A DNA stretch of 42,402 nt, taken from positions 1 to 42,402 of the forward strand of contig CABSIA010000005.1 of the NCBI GenBank assembly GCA_902477645.1, in the 5' to 3' direction. Of this stretch, positions 22,589-31,329 are shown piece by piece. The notes beneath the pieces are model-generated. The model was given only the letters and a program-made list of their open reading frames with translations. It did no database searches and was not told where the DNA came from. Numbering within the stretch: position 1 is the first letter of the stretch; every line of letters begins with the position of its first letter. The position numbers were made by a program, and so were the translations under genes. The DNA comes from an uncultured Prevotella sp. (GTDB lineage: Bacteria > Bacteroidota > Bacteroidia > Bacteroidales > Bacteroidaceae).

Positions 22589-23728
22589 TTACAATTTTAT
22601 GAAAATCTTCCTTTTCCATAGCCAAAGTCCCATTGCCGCATGCAATGCGACAAAAGCAACGCTATAAATCAACGATGCCCAATATCCGTTGCCGACAACA
22701 AACTTGATACCGCTATATATTCCGTTCTTGATGCCGAGTGCTCCGAAGGCTATGCCGAGTATCTCGCTTGCCACGTAGAGAAACAGCGGATTGGTGCCAA
22801 AGGTGGTTGACAGGGTAATCCAAGATTTTGTGAATTTCCCATGATTTGCGTCGGAAGTCATGTCCACAAACCGGATTATTAGCCCTAGTGCCATCATTGC
22901 CATACCGCAAGTGGCTAGCACATAGCTGGAACTCCAGATGCGTTTGTTCAGTGGCAGGCCAAACGACAACAGCCATCCTGCCATGCCTATTATGGCACCG
23001 GCAGACAACAGCCATAAGGCTTTGTCGGCATGCGCCCTGAGTTTCTCGTTTGCCGACATAAACCAGGCACAGCTAAAGCCTGTCATAGTGTGTGCTATGG
23101 CGGATATTGTGCTTACGAGGCCTTCGGGGTCTACCGGACTTTTTGTGTAAAGGTGGCCGCTGCCGAAAATATGGTTGTCGGCAATCGACAGCCAGTTAAC
23201 AGTGGCATCCTCGGCATATCCGTTACCGAGGATTAGAATGGTTCCATAAACGGCAAGAAGTGTCAGCGACATAGCGTTTATCCAACGGTGGGGAACCGTC
23301 AGCGACAAAATTGCCGCCGCACAATAGCAGACGGCAAGCCGCTGCATAACTCCCCATATCCTTAGATGCTCAAAATCGAACGGCGAGCCTGAGCATGCCA
23401 TGTCGAACCAGTTTATGGCGAGTCCTATGGCAAAAAGCAGAATTGTGCGCTTCGCAATTTTCCGTCCAGTCTGTGCCGACCAAGTGAAGTTGGTTTTCTT
23501 TAGGCTCAGGAAAATGGAAAATCCCATTATGAACAGGAAGAAAGGAAATACAAGGTCGCATGGTGTCATGCCGTTCCATTTTGAGTGTTTCAGTGTGGCA
23601 AAGATTTCCCTGCCTGCCCCGTTGTTCACAAGTATCATGAACATCACGGTCATGCCCCGGAGTATGTCGACGGCTCTCAGACGGGCTGATTTTGTATTTT
23701 CCATTTTCGTAGTTTGGTTATTTGTCAT
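22589..23728 (-). CDS. DUF5009 / heparan-alpha-glucosaminide N-acetyltransferase-like membrane protein
   Basis: A polytopic inner-membrane protein of 379 residues in the group of human HGSNAT and bacterial NagX/COG4299. About ten hydrophobic segments are visible. Family signatures are RLRAVDILRGMTVMFMILVNN near the N-terminus, LVFPFFLFIMGFSI with SLKK, and RAxxLFAIG-like KRTILLFAIGLAINW. HGSNAT carries acetyl groups across the membrane from acetyl-CoA to the amino group of terminal glucosamine. The translation start may be the ninth codon (MENTKS) instead of the first. It lies 16 bases after the GH89 gene, which acts on N-acetylglucosamine ends, so a joint role in glycan breakdown is likely. 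Confidence 0.82.
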   Translation of the reverse strand: MTNNQTTKMENTKSARLRAVDILRGMTVMFMILVNNGAGREIFATLKHSKWNGMTPCDLVFPFFLFIMGFSIFLSLKKTNFTWSAQTGRKIAKRTILLFAIGLAINWFDMACSGSPFDFEHLRIWGVMQRLAVCYCAAAILSLTVPHRWINAMSLTLLAVYGTILILGNGYAEDATVNWLSIADNHIFGSGHLYTKSPVDPEGLVSTISAIAHTMTGFSCAWFMSANEKLRAHADKALWLLSAGAIIGMAGWLLSFGLPLNKRIWSSSYVLATCGMAMMALGLIIRFVDMTSDANHGKFTKSWITLSTTFGTNPLFLYVASEILGIAFGALGIKNGIYSGIKFVVGNGYWASLIYSVAFVALHAAMGLWLWKRKIFIKL

Positions 23729-23744
23729 GGATTTTGTGTTCGGT

Positions 23745-26003
23745 TTAATTGCGGCCGTTACATGTAGCGGCCCTACATCCTCCTATGAGTTTCATGGCTT
23801 TCCGTGCCATAGTTATGACATCTCCCTCTGGTACAGAAGAATATGGATTGTGCTGAAGCGTCCATGGCTCTTCTATGGCATACCAGTCAATCTCCGGTCC
23901 GTGTGGCAGAGCCATAGAGAACAGCTCTGAGGAAGTTTTGTTGGCATTCTTGCCGCCCCCCAAGGCCTCGTAGTCAGGTTGTGTTCCGTCTGCCATCTGT
24001 TTGTCGAGTGCATCGAAATAGATTTTCCATCTGTTGTAGTAAAAATCTTTCAGAAGTCCCTGCCACTCTTTGTTGGCATAGTCGCGCAGTCCGCCTTTGT
24101 CAGCGCATGTTCTGTTTCCCCATGTCGTAATCTGCACTCTCGCATTCCATTCGTATTGGTTTTTCTCCTGTTCGTTGTTGCCAAGTGCCCTTGCCTTTTC
24201 CGTCCAGTTTCCGAGTCTGAATTCTTTTCTTGTTCCGAGCAGTGAGTCCTGCATTAAAATCATTTTTAGGAACCGGCAGGCGTCGTGTTTGAAGTCTTTG
24301 CGGGCAAAGGCGTTATAGTCGGCAATGGTTTGCAGATATTGTCTTCTGCCCTGGTCTGCAAGAGCCTGCCTTACAACGTCTACGAGGTCGTGCAGATAGT
24401 TGTCATTGTCTTTCATTCTGTCTGCTGCGGCAAGCATCTTTTCGGCTGCCCGCCGGGTGTCCTCCGGGTCGTAGTAGTTTTTCATCTTCGACCAGCTCTT
24501 AACCTGGAAGTTGTTTAGCCCCGGGCGCCCGCAGAATATGCTCTCGTGAGGACCTTGCTGGTTGTTGCCGAGCGGACAGTTATAGATTGACGAGACAAGA
24601 ATCATCCATGCCTCCTCTATGTCAGCGTCGTGTCTGCCATATCGTGCCGTGATGTATTTCTTTATCCATTCCTCTTTCGTCGGAACCTCGCTCATCCATG
24701 GCAGCTCGCTCATCAGCTCAAACATAACGGGATTGTTTTCTGTGCCCTCCATTGTGAAGCCTGTGCCGGTCATGGTTTCTGTCCATTTCCCGTTTCTTGC
24801 CAGCCGGTAGTTGCCAAGCAGCTGGTCCATGCGTCCGTGCAGACCTATGTTGCCGCCGAAATTCTCAAGCATGCAGAACATCCATGAGTGGCCGTCGTAG
24901 CCGTTGTCACGTTTCCAGACAGACGGAATACCAAACATTGGGCGGCACTCTGAGAAGAGATCCAATATCACGATGTCGCCATTCCTCAGGTTGGCCATCA
25001 TCTGCGGGCGTGGGTTTTCTGTCCATCCCTGCACCACCCATTTTGCTTTGTCGTTTGTGCGTTTCATGGCATCCATGACGGCTGTTCCCGCCTTGGCATA
25101 GTCTACCGAAGCGTCGTCATTGCTCTCATGGAACGGGTCCATGGAGTAGTATTTGGCTTTGCCGTAAAGTTTTGTCAGCTCGGCGTAGTATGAGTCGGCA
25201 ATTTCGCCGAAACTCTTGTCAGTAGGCATCAGATTTGACGGGCGGACATATCCGTTCCATGTTCCGCCATCGCTTACATTGAGGCCAAGTTTTTGTTTAG
25301 CGTTGTGCGGCATCATTCCGCTGTAGCCAGGCAGAACGGGATCCATGCCAAGCTGTCTCATGCGTTTCAAAATGTTCTTCTGCAGCGTCTCCTGTTGGCT
25401 GTACCACGACATAGGCAACGGGCCTCCCCAACCCTCAAGGTTGTTCATTTCCCACCATGCAAGGAAGGCTGGTCCGGCTATAAAGTCGCCGACCTCTTTC
25501 TCTGAATATCCCATTTTAAGGAGCATGTTGCGCCATACGCATTCTGTGCCCACAATGGCGAGCGGCATGTTTACGCCGTGCAGTGCCATCCAGTCTATTT
25601 CCTCCTGCCAGCGCTGCCAGTCCCAGAAAGCCATGGAATATGAGAAAGTGCAATAGTTGAAGCAATACCTCATTTTCAGATTTGTCTCGTGGCGCTCCCT
25701 CTTCTCAACAGCGGGTAGGGAGGCAGGCAGCTTGGCCTTCATGTTGCCCCATGTGAGATGTATGCCGCAATGATATTTCAGATACCAGTTTATGCCTGTG
25801 GCGATGTTCACCCACGTGTTTCCGCGCACCACGACTTTCCGTCCTGCCTGGTCAAGCTCAAAGAAGTCGGCAGGCGAGTTTTTCAACTCAATCTTGAATT
25901 TTTTTGATGCGCCATTGTCAATGCGCTCAAGCAGGTCATCTACAGGTGTTGCATTTGTAACAATAGCCAGCATGCAGCACAAAGTTGTCAAAAGAAGTCT
26001 CAT
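23745..26003 (-). CDS. Alpha-N-acetylglucosaminidase (GH89, NAGLU-like)
   Basis: Retaining exo-glycosidase that removes alpha-linked N-acetylglucosamine, as human NAGLU does from heparan sulfate and clostridial GH89 does from mucin. 752 residues: signal peptide 1-18 (cleavage near TNATP); an N-terminal beta domain (about 25-110); the catalytic barrel (about 115-440) with YCFNYCTFSYSMAFWDW, EIDWMALHGVNMPLA, ECVWRN, YYSMDPFHESND and ILDLFSE; then an all-alpha C-terminal domain. Acidic residues in these motifs are the candidate catalytic pair. The last dozen residues (GCRAATCNGRN) are encoded by a dispersed REP repeat, so the native end was probably altered. Transported to periplasm or surface. 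Confidence 0.92.
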   Translation of the reverse strand: MRLLLTTLCCMLAIVTNATPVDDLLERIDNGASKKFKIELKNSPADFFELDQAGRKVVVRGNTWVNIATGINWYLKYHCGIHLTWGNMKAKLPASLPAVEKRERHETNLKMRYCFNYCTFSYSMAFWDWQRWQEEIDWMALHGVNMPLAIVGTECVWRNMLLKMGYSEKEVGDFIAGPAFLAWWEMNNLEGWGGPLPMSWYSQQETLQKNILKRMRQLGMDPVLPGYSGMMPHNAKQKLGLNVSDGGTWNGYVRPSNLMPTDKSFGEIADSYYAELTKLYGKAKYYSMDPFHESNDDASVDYAKAGTAVMDAMKRTNDKAKWVVQGWTENPRPQMMANLRNGDIVILDLFSECRPMFGIPSVWKRDNGYDGHSWMFCMLENFGGNIGLHGRMDQLLGNYRLARNGKWTETMTGTGFTMEGTENNPVMFELMSELPWMSEVPTKEEWIKKYITARYGRHDADIEEAWMILVSSIYNCPLGNNQQGPHESIFCGRPGLNNFQVKSWSKMKNYYDPEDTRRAAEKMLAAADRMKDNDNYLHDLVDVVRQALADQGRRQYLQTIADYNAFARKDFKHDACRFLKMILMQDSLLGTRKEFRLGNWTEKARALGNNEQEKNQYEWNARVQITTWGNRTCADKGGLRDYANKEWQGLLKDFYYNRWKIYFDALDKQMADGTQPDYEALGGGKNANKTSSELFSMALPHGPEIDWYAIEEPWTLQHNPYSSVPEGDVITMARKAMKLIGGCRAATCNGRN
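23751..23777. repeat. REP half-copy forming the 3' end of the GH89 gene
   Basis: The complement reads TGTAGGGCCGCTACATGTAA then CGGCCGC, matching the REP family at 21284 and almost exactly the copy at 42382. It lies inside the last codons of the glycosidase gene, just before the TAA at 23745-23747. Confidence 0.75.
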
Positions 26004-26031
26004 AGAATTTTTGTGTTATAGGTTATTTCTG

Positions 26032-26039
26032 CAAAAGTA
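26032..26039 (-). promoter_or_regulatory. -7 box for the GH89-DUF5009 unit
   Basis: TACTTTTG on the minus strand, 28 bases upstream of the GH89 ATG. No clear -33 element is visible in the AT-rich flank. Confidence 0.45.
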
Positions 26040-26147
26040 TATAAAAATTCTGAATTATAAGCCTGTTGGGATAAAAATAATTTTCCAGCATTCTTCATAA
26101 TCTCTTTCTCCAGTTCGTTTGCCTTTTTTTCAAGATCTTCATCATCT

Positions 26148-27137
26148 TTACTCTTCCAACATTCCACGGATTTGTTTGTCAAAGTCAGAATCTATACGTT
26201 GAGTCTTATTGAAAATATCGTATTCTCTTTCCGCCTTTGCTTTTGCCTCGGCTGCAGACACCCGTCCCTTGTCAGGAAGAATCTGATAACGGCGGAATGT
26301 CAGGAATTCATTGACACTTGCAGAGAATTGAGCCATATTGAATGTGTTCTCGCGCTCGACAAGATCTTCAATGTAGTCGAAGAATCCTGTCACCGCACGT
26401 TCCAACTGACGGATTTCTTTCTCACCCAGATAGTTCTTGGCAACAGACACATCCGATTTCAGAATGCGTCCGTCAGGTGAGTTCTTCCACGTTGTCAGTC
26501 CCATGTGCTCTTTGGTATGGTCTGCCTTGCTATACACAATCTCAGCAGCGGTCTGTCCTGCGATGGCATAATGGAAACGGTTTTGAATCATGGCATAGAA
26601 GTCATGCGTTGTCGGTGAGTTCTTGTCATAGTCGATACTGCATTCTGCATAGATGTCGGTTATCTGTTGCCATATCCTGCGCTCACTCGCACGAATGGAA
26701 CGAACCCTCTCCAGCAATTCCCGGAAATAATCTTTCCCGAAAACTGCCGTACCCTGCTTCAAGCGGTCATCATCCAACACAAACCCTTTACGGATATACT
26801 CATTCAGAATCCTTGTCGCCCATTGGCGGAAACGGGTGGCCTGAACAGAATTTACCCGATAACCGACTGAAATGATGGCATCGAGGGAATAGAACTGCGT
26901 ATTATATATCTTTCCGTCCTCTGCAGTATGTGCAAATTTTGCACATACTGAATCCTGTTGTAATTCAGATGACTCAAATATATTTTTGAGATGTTTGGAA
27001 ACCACAGTCCTGTCCACTCCGAAAAGCTGCGCCATAGCTTTCTGTGTGCACCAGATTGTTTCATCCTTGATAATTACCTGCACCTTGCCGGTTTCATCGG
27101 GGAGATTGTATAATATGTATTGTATTTCGTTTGGCAT
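26148..27137 (-). CDS. RhuM family protein (putative DNA-binding, mobile-element associated)
   Basis: A 329-residue member of the RhuM family, first named from a Salmonella pathogenicity island and common on bacterial mobile elements and islands. Residues about 15-55 form a helix-turn-helix (TIWCTQKAMAQLFGVDRTVV). The diagnostic core follows: YNTQFYSLDAIISVGYRVNS and RFRQWATRILNEYIRKG, then the Fic-like region with DFYAMIQNRFHYAIAGQTAAEIV and a C-terminal coiled segment (VSAAEAKAKAEREYDIFNK). Its biochemical activity is not established. It lies 26 bases after the YhcG nuclease gene and ends the accessory island. After its stop, another frame stays open (see findings). Confidence 0.85.
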   Translation of the reverse strand: MPNEIQYILYNLPDETGKVQVIIKDETIWCTQKAMAQLFGVDRTVVSKHLKNIFESSELQQDSVCAKFAHTAEDGKIYNTQFYSLDAIISVGYRVNSVQATRFRQWATRILNEYIRKGFVLDDDRLKQGTAVFGKDYFRELLERVRSIRASERRIWQQITDIYAECSIDYDKNSPTTHDFYAMIQNRFHYAIAGQTAAEIVYSKADHTKEHMGLTTWKNSPDGRILKSDVSVAKNYLGEKEIRQLERAVTGFFDYIEDLVERENTFNMAQFSASVNEFLTFRRYQILPDKGRVSAAEAKAKAEREYDIFNKTQRIDSDFDKQIRGMLEE

Positions 27138-27163
27138 GATGAATGTATTACTTCTTTACGCTT

Positions 27164-28189
27164 TTACCTTTCTAAAGGAATATTACTCTCATCTGCAATC
27201 TCACGTATTTTTTGTTGCAGAAGCTTCTTATCCGGTAGACAAAGCTGGTATTCTGCTACCATTGTGGGAGAAAGACTGCGGCTTAAAGCATATTCTACCA
27301 CCTCGTCATCCTTGTCTTTGCAGAGCAATACCCCAATACTGGGATTTTCTTTCGCCTTTTTCACATCACGATCAAGTGCCTCTAAATAAAAGTTCAGTTG
27401 TCCCAAATGTTCAGGTTTGAACTTTTCGGTTTTCAACTCAAATGCCACAAGGCATTGCAGTTCCCGATGATAAAACAGAAGATCTATCCGGAAGTCGCTG
27501 TTTCCCACTTGCAACCGATACTCTTCATCAATGTATATGAAGTCCTTTCCCAATTCAAGAATAAATTCCTTCATATTTTTTATCAGAGCCCGCCGTAAAG
27601 TGTTCTCTGGCTTACTTTCCTTGCCTGTAATAAAATCTATCACATAATTATCACGAAACATTTGTTCTGCTTGTGGTGCAATTTCTCTCAATACGGGTGA
27701 TAGTTTAGGCTGTGACATTAACGCGCGCTCATAAAGTGCACTATCTATTTGGCGGTCTAATTCACGTTTGGAATACCGCTCACTGATACATTTAAGTAAA
27801 TAGAACTCTCGTTCTTTCTCTGATTTTGTCCTTGACAATATTATAAGATTGTTGGTCCAGCTAATTTGTCTCACCAGTGGTGAGAGTTTTTCATTTCCCG
27901 TATATGTCTCATAAAATTGTTTCATTCGCCACAGGTTTTTATCCGAAAATCCTTTGACTTCCGGACAATTTTTCTCAATGTGCACTGACAACAGCTTCAC
28001 CACATTATCACCCCATTCTGCTGATGCAATCTTATCTGATAAATATTGCCCTACTTTCCAATAGAGGTCAATAAGCGCAGTATTGGCCATTCGCAGCACC
28101 TGACTGCGAGTGTCTCTAATCATATTTACCACATCTGCAAATTGCTTTGCATTTACGGATGCTAATTCTTTGTTCTGTGCTTCACTCAT
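27164..28189 (-). CDS. YhcG / DUF1016 family PD-(D/E)XK nuclease
   Basis: A 341-residue protein with an N-terminal helical DUF1016 domain (about 10-160; LRMANTALIDLYWKVGQYLS, FSDKNLWRMKQFYETY) and a C-terminal PD-(D/E)XK nuclease domain. The active-site pattern is visible as D232/D236 (GNSDFRIDLLFY) followed by E251-x-K253 (CLVAFELK), with the later Gln/Tyr motif (LGQLNFYLEALD). Related proteins occur in phage-defence islands and mobile elements, and have been proposed to cut or process DNA; no exact role is known. It is paired with the downstream RhuM gene at 26 bases. A 148-base gap separates it from the DUF2971 gene upstream, so it may have its own promoter, but no consensus box was found. 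Confidence 0.85.
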   Translation of the reverse strand: MSEAQNKELASVNAKQFADVVNMIRDTRSQVLRMANTALIDLYWKVGQYLSDKIASAEWGDNVVKLLSVHIEKNCPEVKGFSDKNLWRMKQFYETYTGNEKLSPLVRQISWTNNLIILSRTKSEKEREFYLLKCISERYSKRELDRQIDSALYERALMSQPKLSPVLREIAPQAEQMFRDNYVIDFITGKESKPENTLRRALIKNMKEFILELGKDFIYIDEEYRLQVGNSDFRIDLLFYHRELQCLVAFELKTEKFKPEHLGQLNFYLEALDRDVKKAKENPSIGVLLCKDKDDEVVEYALSRSLSPTMVAEYQLCLPDKKLLQQKIREIADESNIPLER

Positions 28190-28337
28190 ATTTATTTAAC
28201 GTTTTATCTATTTGTATTGTTATACAGAGGAATTTCACGCTTTACATCCAATAAACGGGATGAAAGTTGATGATTCCCGACACTTGGCTGAATTCATTAC
28301 TTGTTTGTATATCTGTTGTTTTTTCCATCATATAATA

Positions 28338-29213
28338 TTAAAACCTATTCCTATATGGAATCTCAGATTCAACAATTTCAACATTTTCAATATCAAGATG
28401 TTTAGAAAGAAGATAGTTTTTGACATTTCTTACTGTTTCCTTAGATGATAGACAGGGGCCTACTACAATTTTCTTTATACAGTCAATTGAAATTTTTATT
28501 TCAATGTATGGCACCAGATGCTTGTTGTCAACCATTTTATATTGGGGTAGAGTTCCTTCTTTTATAATTCTCCACTCCTTTTCTTGTTCATACTTATAAT
28601 GTTTATATCGTGGCGCGTTATTGTAATTAATAAATGCTTGTTTGAGATCTTTCAAATCTTTATCCTCTGACAGCAAATTTTCAACTGTCTTTGATACTAA
28701 TTCTTCTGGGATAAAATCATCTTCAGGTTCTACGTATTTACATTTTATTGGTCTATCAGTTTGTATTAACACCTCTCTATCTATTTCTGATGCTTCTATT
28801 TCCTGTCTAGAATCATAGCAACCTGCCATTGGTGGCATTGGCAAATTTGAAAAATCAAAACCAATGCTAACACCGTCCCCATCTTGACCATATCCACGCC
28901 ACATGGTTAAATCATCATCATGCTCGGAAAAAGAAATCGTATATATCCCCATGTCAAATATAGATTCATGAAGTAATTTCCTACTTTCAGAGGGGAGTAT
29001 AATATTTTTTGCTTTCACATACTTCTCCACGGATTTCTCCAATCTATCTAAGAATAATTTACACTCCGTGTAGTCATTCTGATATGCAAAGTTAGTAGCC
29101 CACATTCTCAGGTATTTGGGATGAAAGTTTCCTTTTTCACTGCACAAAGAATGCTCCATCATAGCATAGAACGTATTCATTGTTGTATAATGATATAATA
29201 ATTTTTCACTCAT
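28338..29213 (-). CDS. DUF2971 family protein
   Basis: A 291-residue protein with the DUF2971 pattern: an N-terminal LLYHYTTMNTFYAMM segment, then MWATNFAYQNDYTECKLF, ISFSEHDDDLTMWRGYGQDG and near the end EKEWRIIKEG. The W-R-x-Y-G and W-R signatures with conserved acids are typical. These proteins are frequent in phage-defence neighbourhoods and mobile islands, but no enzymatic role is established; a resemblance to ADP-ribosyltransferase-like folds has been suggested and cannot be confirmed here. The gene is markedly AT-rich compared with the flanking housekeeping genes. Confidence 0.75.
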   Translation of the reverse strand: MSEKLLYHYTTMNTFYAMMEHSLCSEKGNFHPKYLRMWATNFAYQNDYTECKLFLDRLEKSVEKYVKAKNIILPSESRKLLHESIFDMGIYTISFSEHDDDLTMWRGYGQDGDGVSIGFDFSNLPMPPMAGCYDSRQEIEASEIDREVLIQTDRPIKCKYVEPEDDFIPEELVSKTVENLLSEDKDLKDLKQAFINYNNAPRYKHYKYEQEKEWRIIKEGTLPQYKMVDNKHLVPYIEIKISIDCIKKIVVGPCLSSKETVRNVKNYLLSKHLDIENVEIVESEIPYRNRF

Positions 29214-29298
29214 ATGTCATTTGTTTGGTATATTATTTTATCTATAGCCTGTTTATTTTCTCCCTCGATTTCTCGAAAAAAGTATTTTGATGTAACTT

Positions 29299-30195
29299 TT
29301 ATTTAGATTCCTTTATTTGTGAAAGCATTTCCTTTATATAATCTTGTGGCATACCCTCATCTATCAATGCTGTAATCATGCGTGGACGTATAAAGGGAAT
29401 GTCTTGTGAATAGTATTCTTCAAGGAATTGCCAAAGTTTACCTAATAGGGCTGTAACAGTTCCATATACAGGCTCAAAAGTTATTGTACCAAGTTCAAAA
29501 GACATGTTACTGGTACTTAAGCCATGAACAAACTCTGATAAACAAGAAAAAAACGATGAGCCATTATTTAGACTTATAAAATCATACATTTTTTCCCATG
29601 AATATTTACTTTTTGCTGTTCCTAATGATTTATATCTCCAATTACAATAACAAATAAGTTCATTTATTACAGCTTTTCTTCCATTATAAAGTGAAAGAGA
29701 CTTTATTATAGAAACAGAATTATTATATGCTCCTTGATAGCTCGCTTTGCTATTTTTAACTTGTTGGCATAATTTATCATACTCTTCTTTTTTAATCTTG
29801 CCGTCATATTTTAAATTTTCAGGTATCCGTTTTATACGTTCTTTTACTCCATCCATTATGTATAAATAGTGGCGTAACTTTCTTTCTTCGATGTCTTTTT
29901 CTTTGTAAATTAATAATAGAGAAGACAGAGTGTCAGCCATAGAGCGCACAATTGTATTTGCTACAACATAATCTTCATCACGTTTTATAACAGAATGAAG
30001 TGTACAAGATGTTTTTATAATGCGCCTCACAATCTGTAAGGGGTATGCTTCTATGTCATCAATAGACTCGGAAGGATGTCTTTCTTGTAGATATGCCTGC
30101 TCATGTTTTAGCAAAATTACCATTACACGAAAAAAACTTTCATAAGTTAATGCTCGTGACTCAAGTTCTTGTATACCAATATGCACATTCTCCAT
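29299..30195 (-). CDS. Unrecognised helical protein in the accessory island
   Basis: A 298-residue mainly alpha-helical protein with no signal peptide or membrane segment. I do not recognise it. Conserved-looking elements are RSMADTLSSLLLIYKEKD (about 110-127), ERKLRHYLYIMDGVKERIKR and SEFVHGLSTSNMSF; their order faintly resembles DUF5677-type proteins. No nuclease, kinase or HTH motif is visible and the R-x4-6-H motif of toxic HEPN proteins was not found. It starts 24 bases after the DUF262-HNH stop, so it is probably in the same transcript and may be an accessory subunit of that system. Very AT-rich. Confidence 0.6.
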   Translation of the reverse strand: MENVHIGIQELESRALTYESFFRVMVILLKHEQAYLQERHPSESIDDIEAYPLQIVRRIIKTSCTLHSVIKRDEDYVVANTIVRSMADTLSSLLLIYKEKDIEERKLRHYLYIMDGVKERIKRIPENLKYDGKIKKEEYDKLCQQVKNSKASYQGAYNNSVSIIKSLSLYNGRKAVINELICYCNWRYKSLGTAKSKYSWEKMYDFISLNNGSSFFSCLSEFVHGLSTSNMSFELGTITFEPVYGTVTALLGKLWQFLEEYYSQDIPFIRPRMITALIDEGMPQDYIKEMLSQIKESK

Positions 30196-30219
30196 TTTAT
30201 TCTCTAAAATAAAAATATA

Positions 30220-31329
30220 CTATTTCCCTCCTTTAACTCTATTACAATTCCTGCAAAGCATCTGGCAATTTTCTGCCACAGTAGTACCACCTTCTTTCCA
30301 TGGGGTGATGTGGTCTGCCTCCATTTCCTCAAGCTCGAAATGTTTGCCACAATGTACGCAAATACCTTTTTGCCGCTCGTATGCCTCACGCTTTTGCTTT
30401 TTGTCGAAGGTGCGGAAACTGAGGTCGCGTAGGTCACCACTCAATACATAACGGTAGATGCCTGCTTTCTTCATAATCTCGTCATCTTCCATCAAATCAT
30501 GTATCTGTTTTTCGAGAGCATCCGTATCATACACATTTTCACCAAACTCATCATACATGGCACCCCAATCTAATCCTTTCATTTCACGACGATATTTTGG
30601 AAAAGTGGAACGTATCCATGTGACGATAGACATGAAGTAAGCCCACAATTTGTTGGCATTCGGGTCATACTGGTGTTGTGCCATATAATCATCAACCTTA
30701 GCAATACCGTCATGACGTGCAGCCCATTTGAGAATGGTTGAAAGATACGCTTGTTCTATGGCAGTACCATTTAAGAAGTCGGCACCAAGTTTGTAAGCCG
30801 GACAACCGTTCTTTGAAAAATAACGGCGGGCATCTGTAACAAACGGCCCTGTATAGACAGCATTGAGAAGTTCTTGGTCAAGTAATTTTTCTCCTGCTAT
30901 GTTGATAACTCTAAACCAATCCAACTTCTCTTTGTCTGTTCCCTTACAAAAATATACCGTCAGTTCATAATTCAAGAACTTTTCTTTTTCCTCGTTTGTC
31001 AAGGTTGAGAAATAGAGAGTGCCACGGTCTTTGTCCTCTATATTAAATCCGTGGGTGAAGAACTCACAGATGGACAACGTGCGCTGTTGCCCGTCAATCA
31101 TTTCGTAATTTCCATCTTCGCCGACACTCCAATACATAATGTTAAGAGGAAATCCTTTTAATATGGTATAGATAACAGCCTGCTGCTGTTTCGTATCATA
31201 TCGGAACTCTCGTTGATAGGGTGGACGGATATCCAATTTTTCACCATAACCTTTAACGCCAGTATCAGCATTGTTGCAATAGCCGTCTATGAGATCGGTT
31301 ATCTTTATTGATTTTTGTTCTATTTTCAT
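30220..31329 (-). CDS. DUF262-HNH nuclease, partner of the adjacent methyltransferase
   Basis: A 369-residue fusion. The DUF262 (ParB/GmrS-like) domain spans about 1-230 with the nucleotide-binding signature D79-G80-Q81-Q82-R83 (EMIDGQQRTLS) and PPYQREFRYD near the start. The C-terminal HNH domain (about 320-369) has both Cys pairs (ICVHC and LCRNC), DHITPWKEGG and the following Asn, all needed for a zinc-finger HNH nuclease. DUF262 and HNH occur together in GmrSD-type enzymes that cut modified DNA. Here the ATG overlaps the methyltransferase stop by four bases (ATGA), so the two are made together as in restriction-modification pairs. Whether it cuts unmodified or modified DNA cannot be decided from sequence. 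Confidence 0.85.
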   Translation of the reverse strand: MKIEQKSIKITDLIDGYCNNADTGVKGYGEKLDIRPPYQREFRYDTKQQQAVIYTILKGFPLNIMYWSVGEDGNYEMIDGQQRTLSICEFFTHGFNIEDKDRGTLYFSTLTNEEKEKFLNYELTVYFCKGTDKEKLDWFRVINIAGEKLLDQELLNAVYTGPFVTDARRYFSKNGCPAYKLGADFLNGTAIEQAYLSTILKWAARHDGIAKVDDYMAQHQYDPNANKLWAYFMSIVTWIRSTFPKYRREMKGLDWGAMYDEFGENVYDTDALEKQIHDLMEDDEIMKKAGIYRYVLSGDLRDLSFRTFDKKQKREAYERQKGICVHCGKHFELEEMEADHITPWKEGGTTVAENCQMLCRNCNRVKGGK

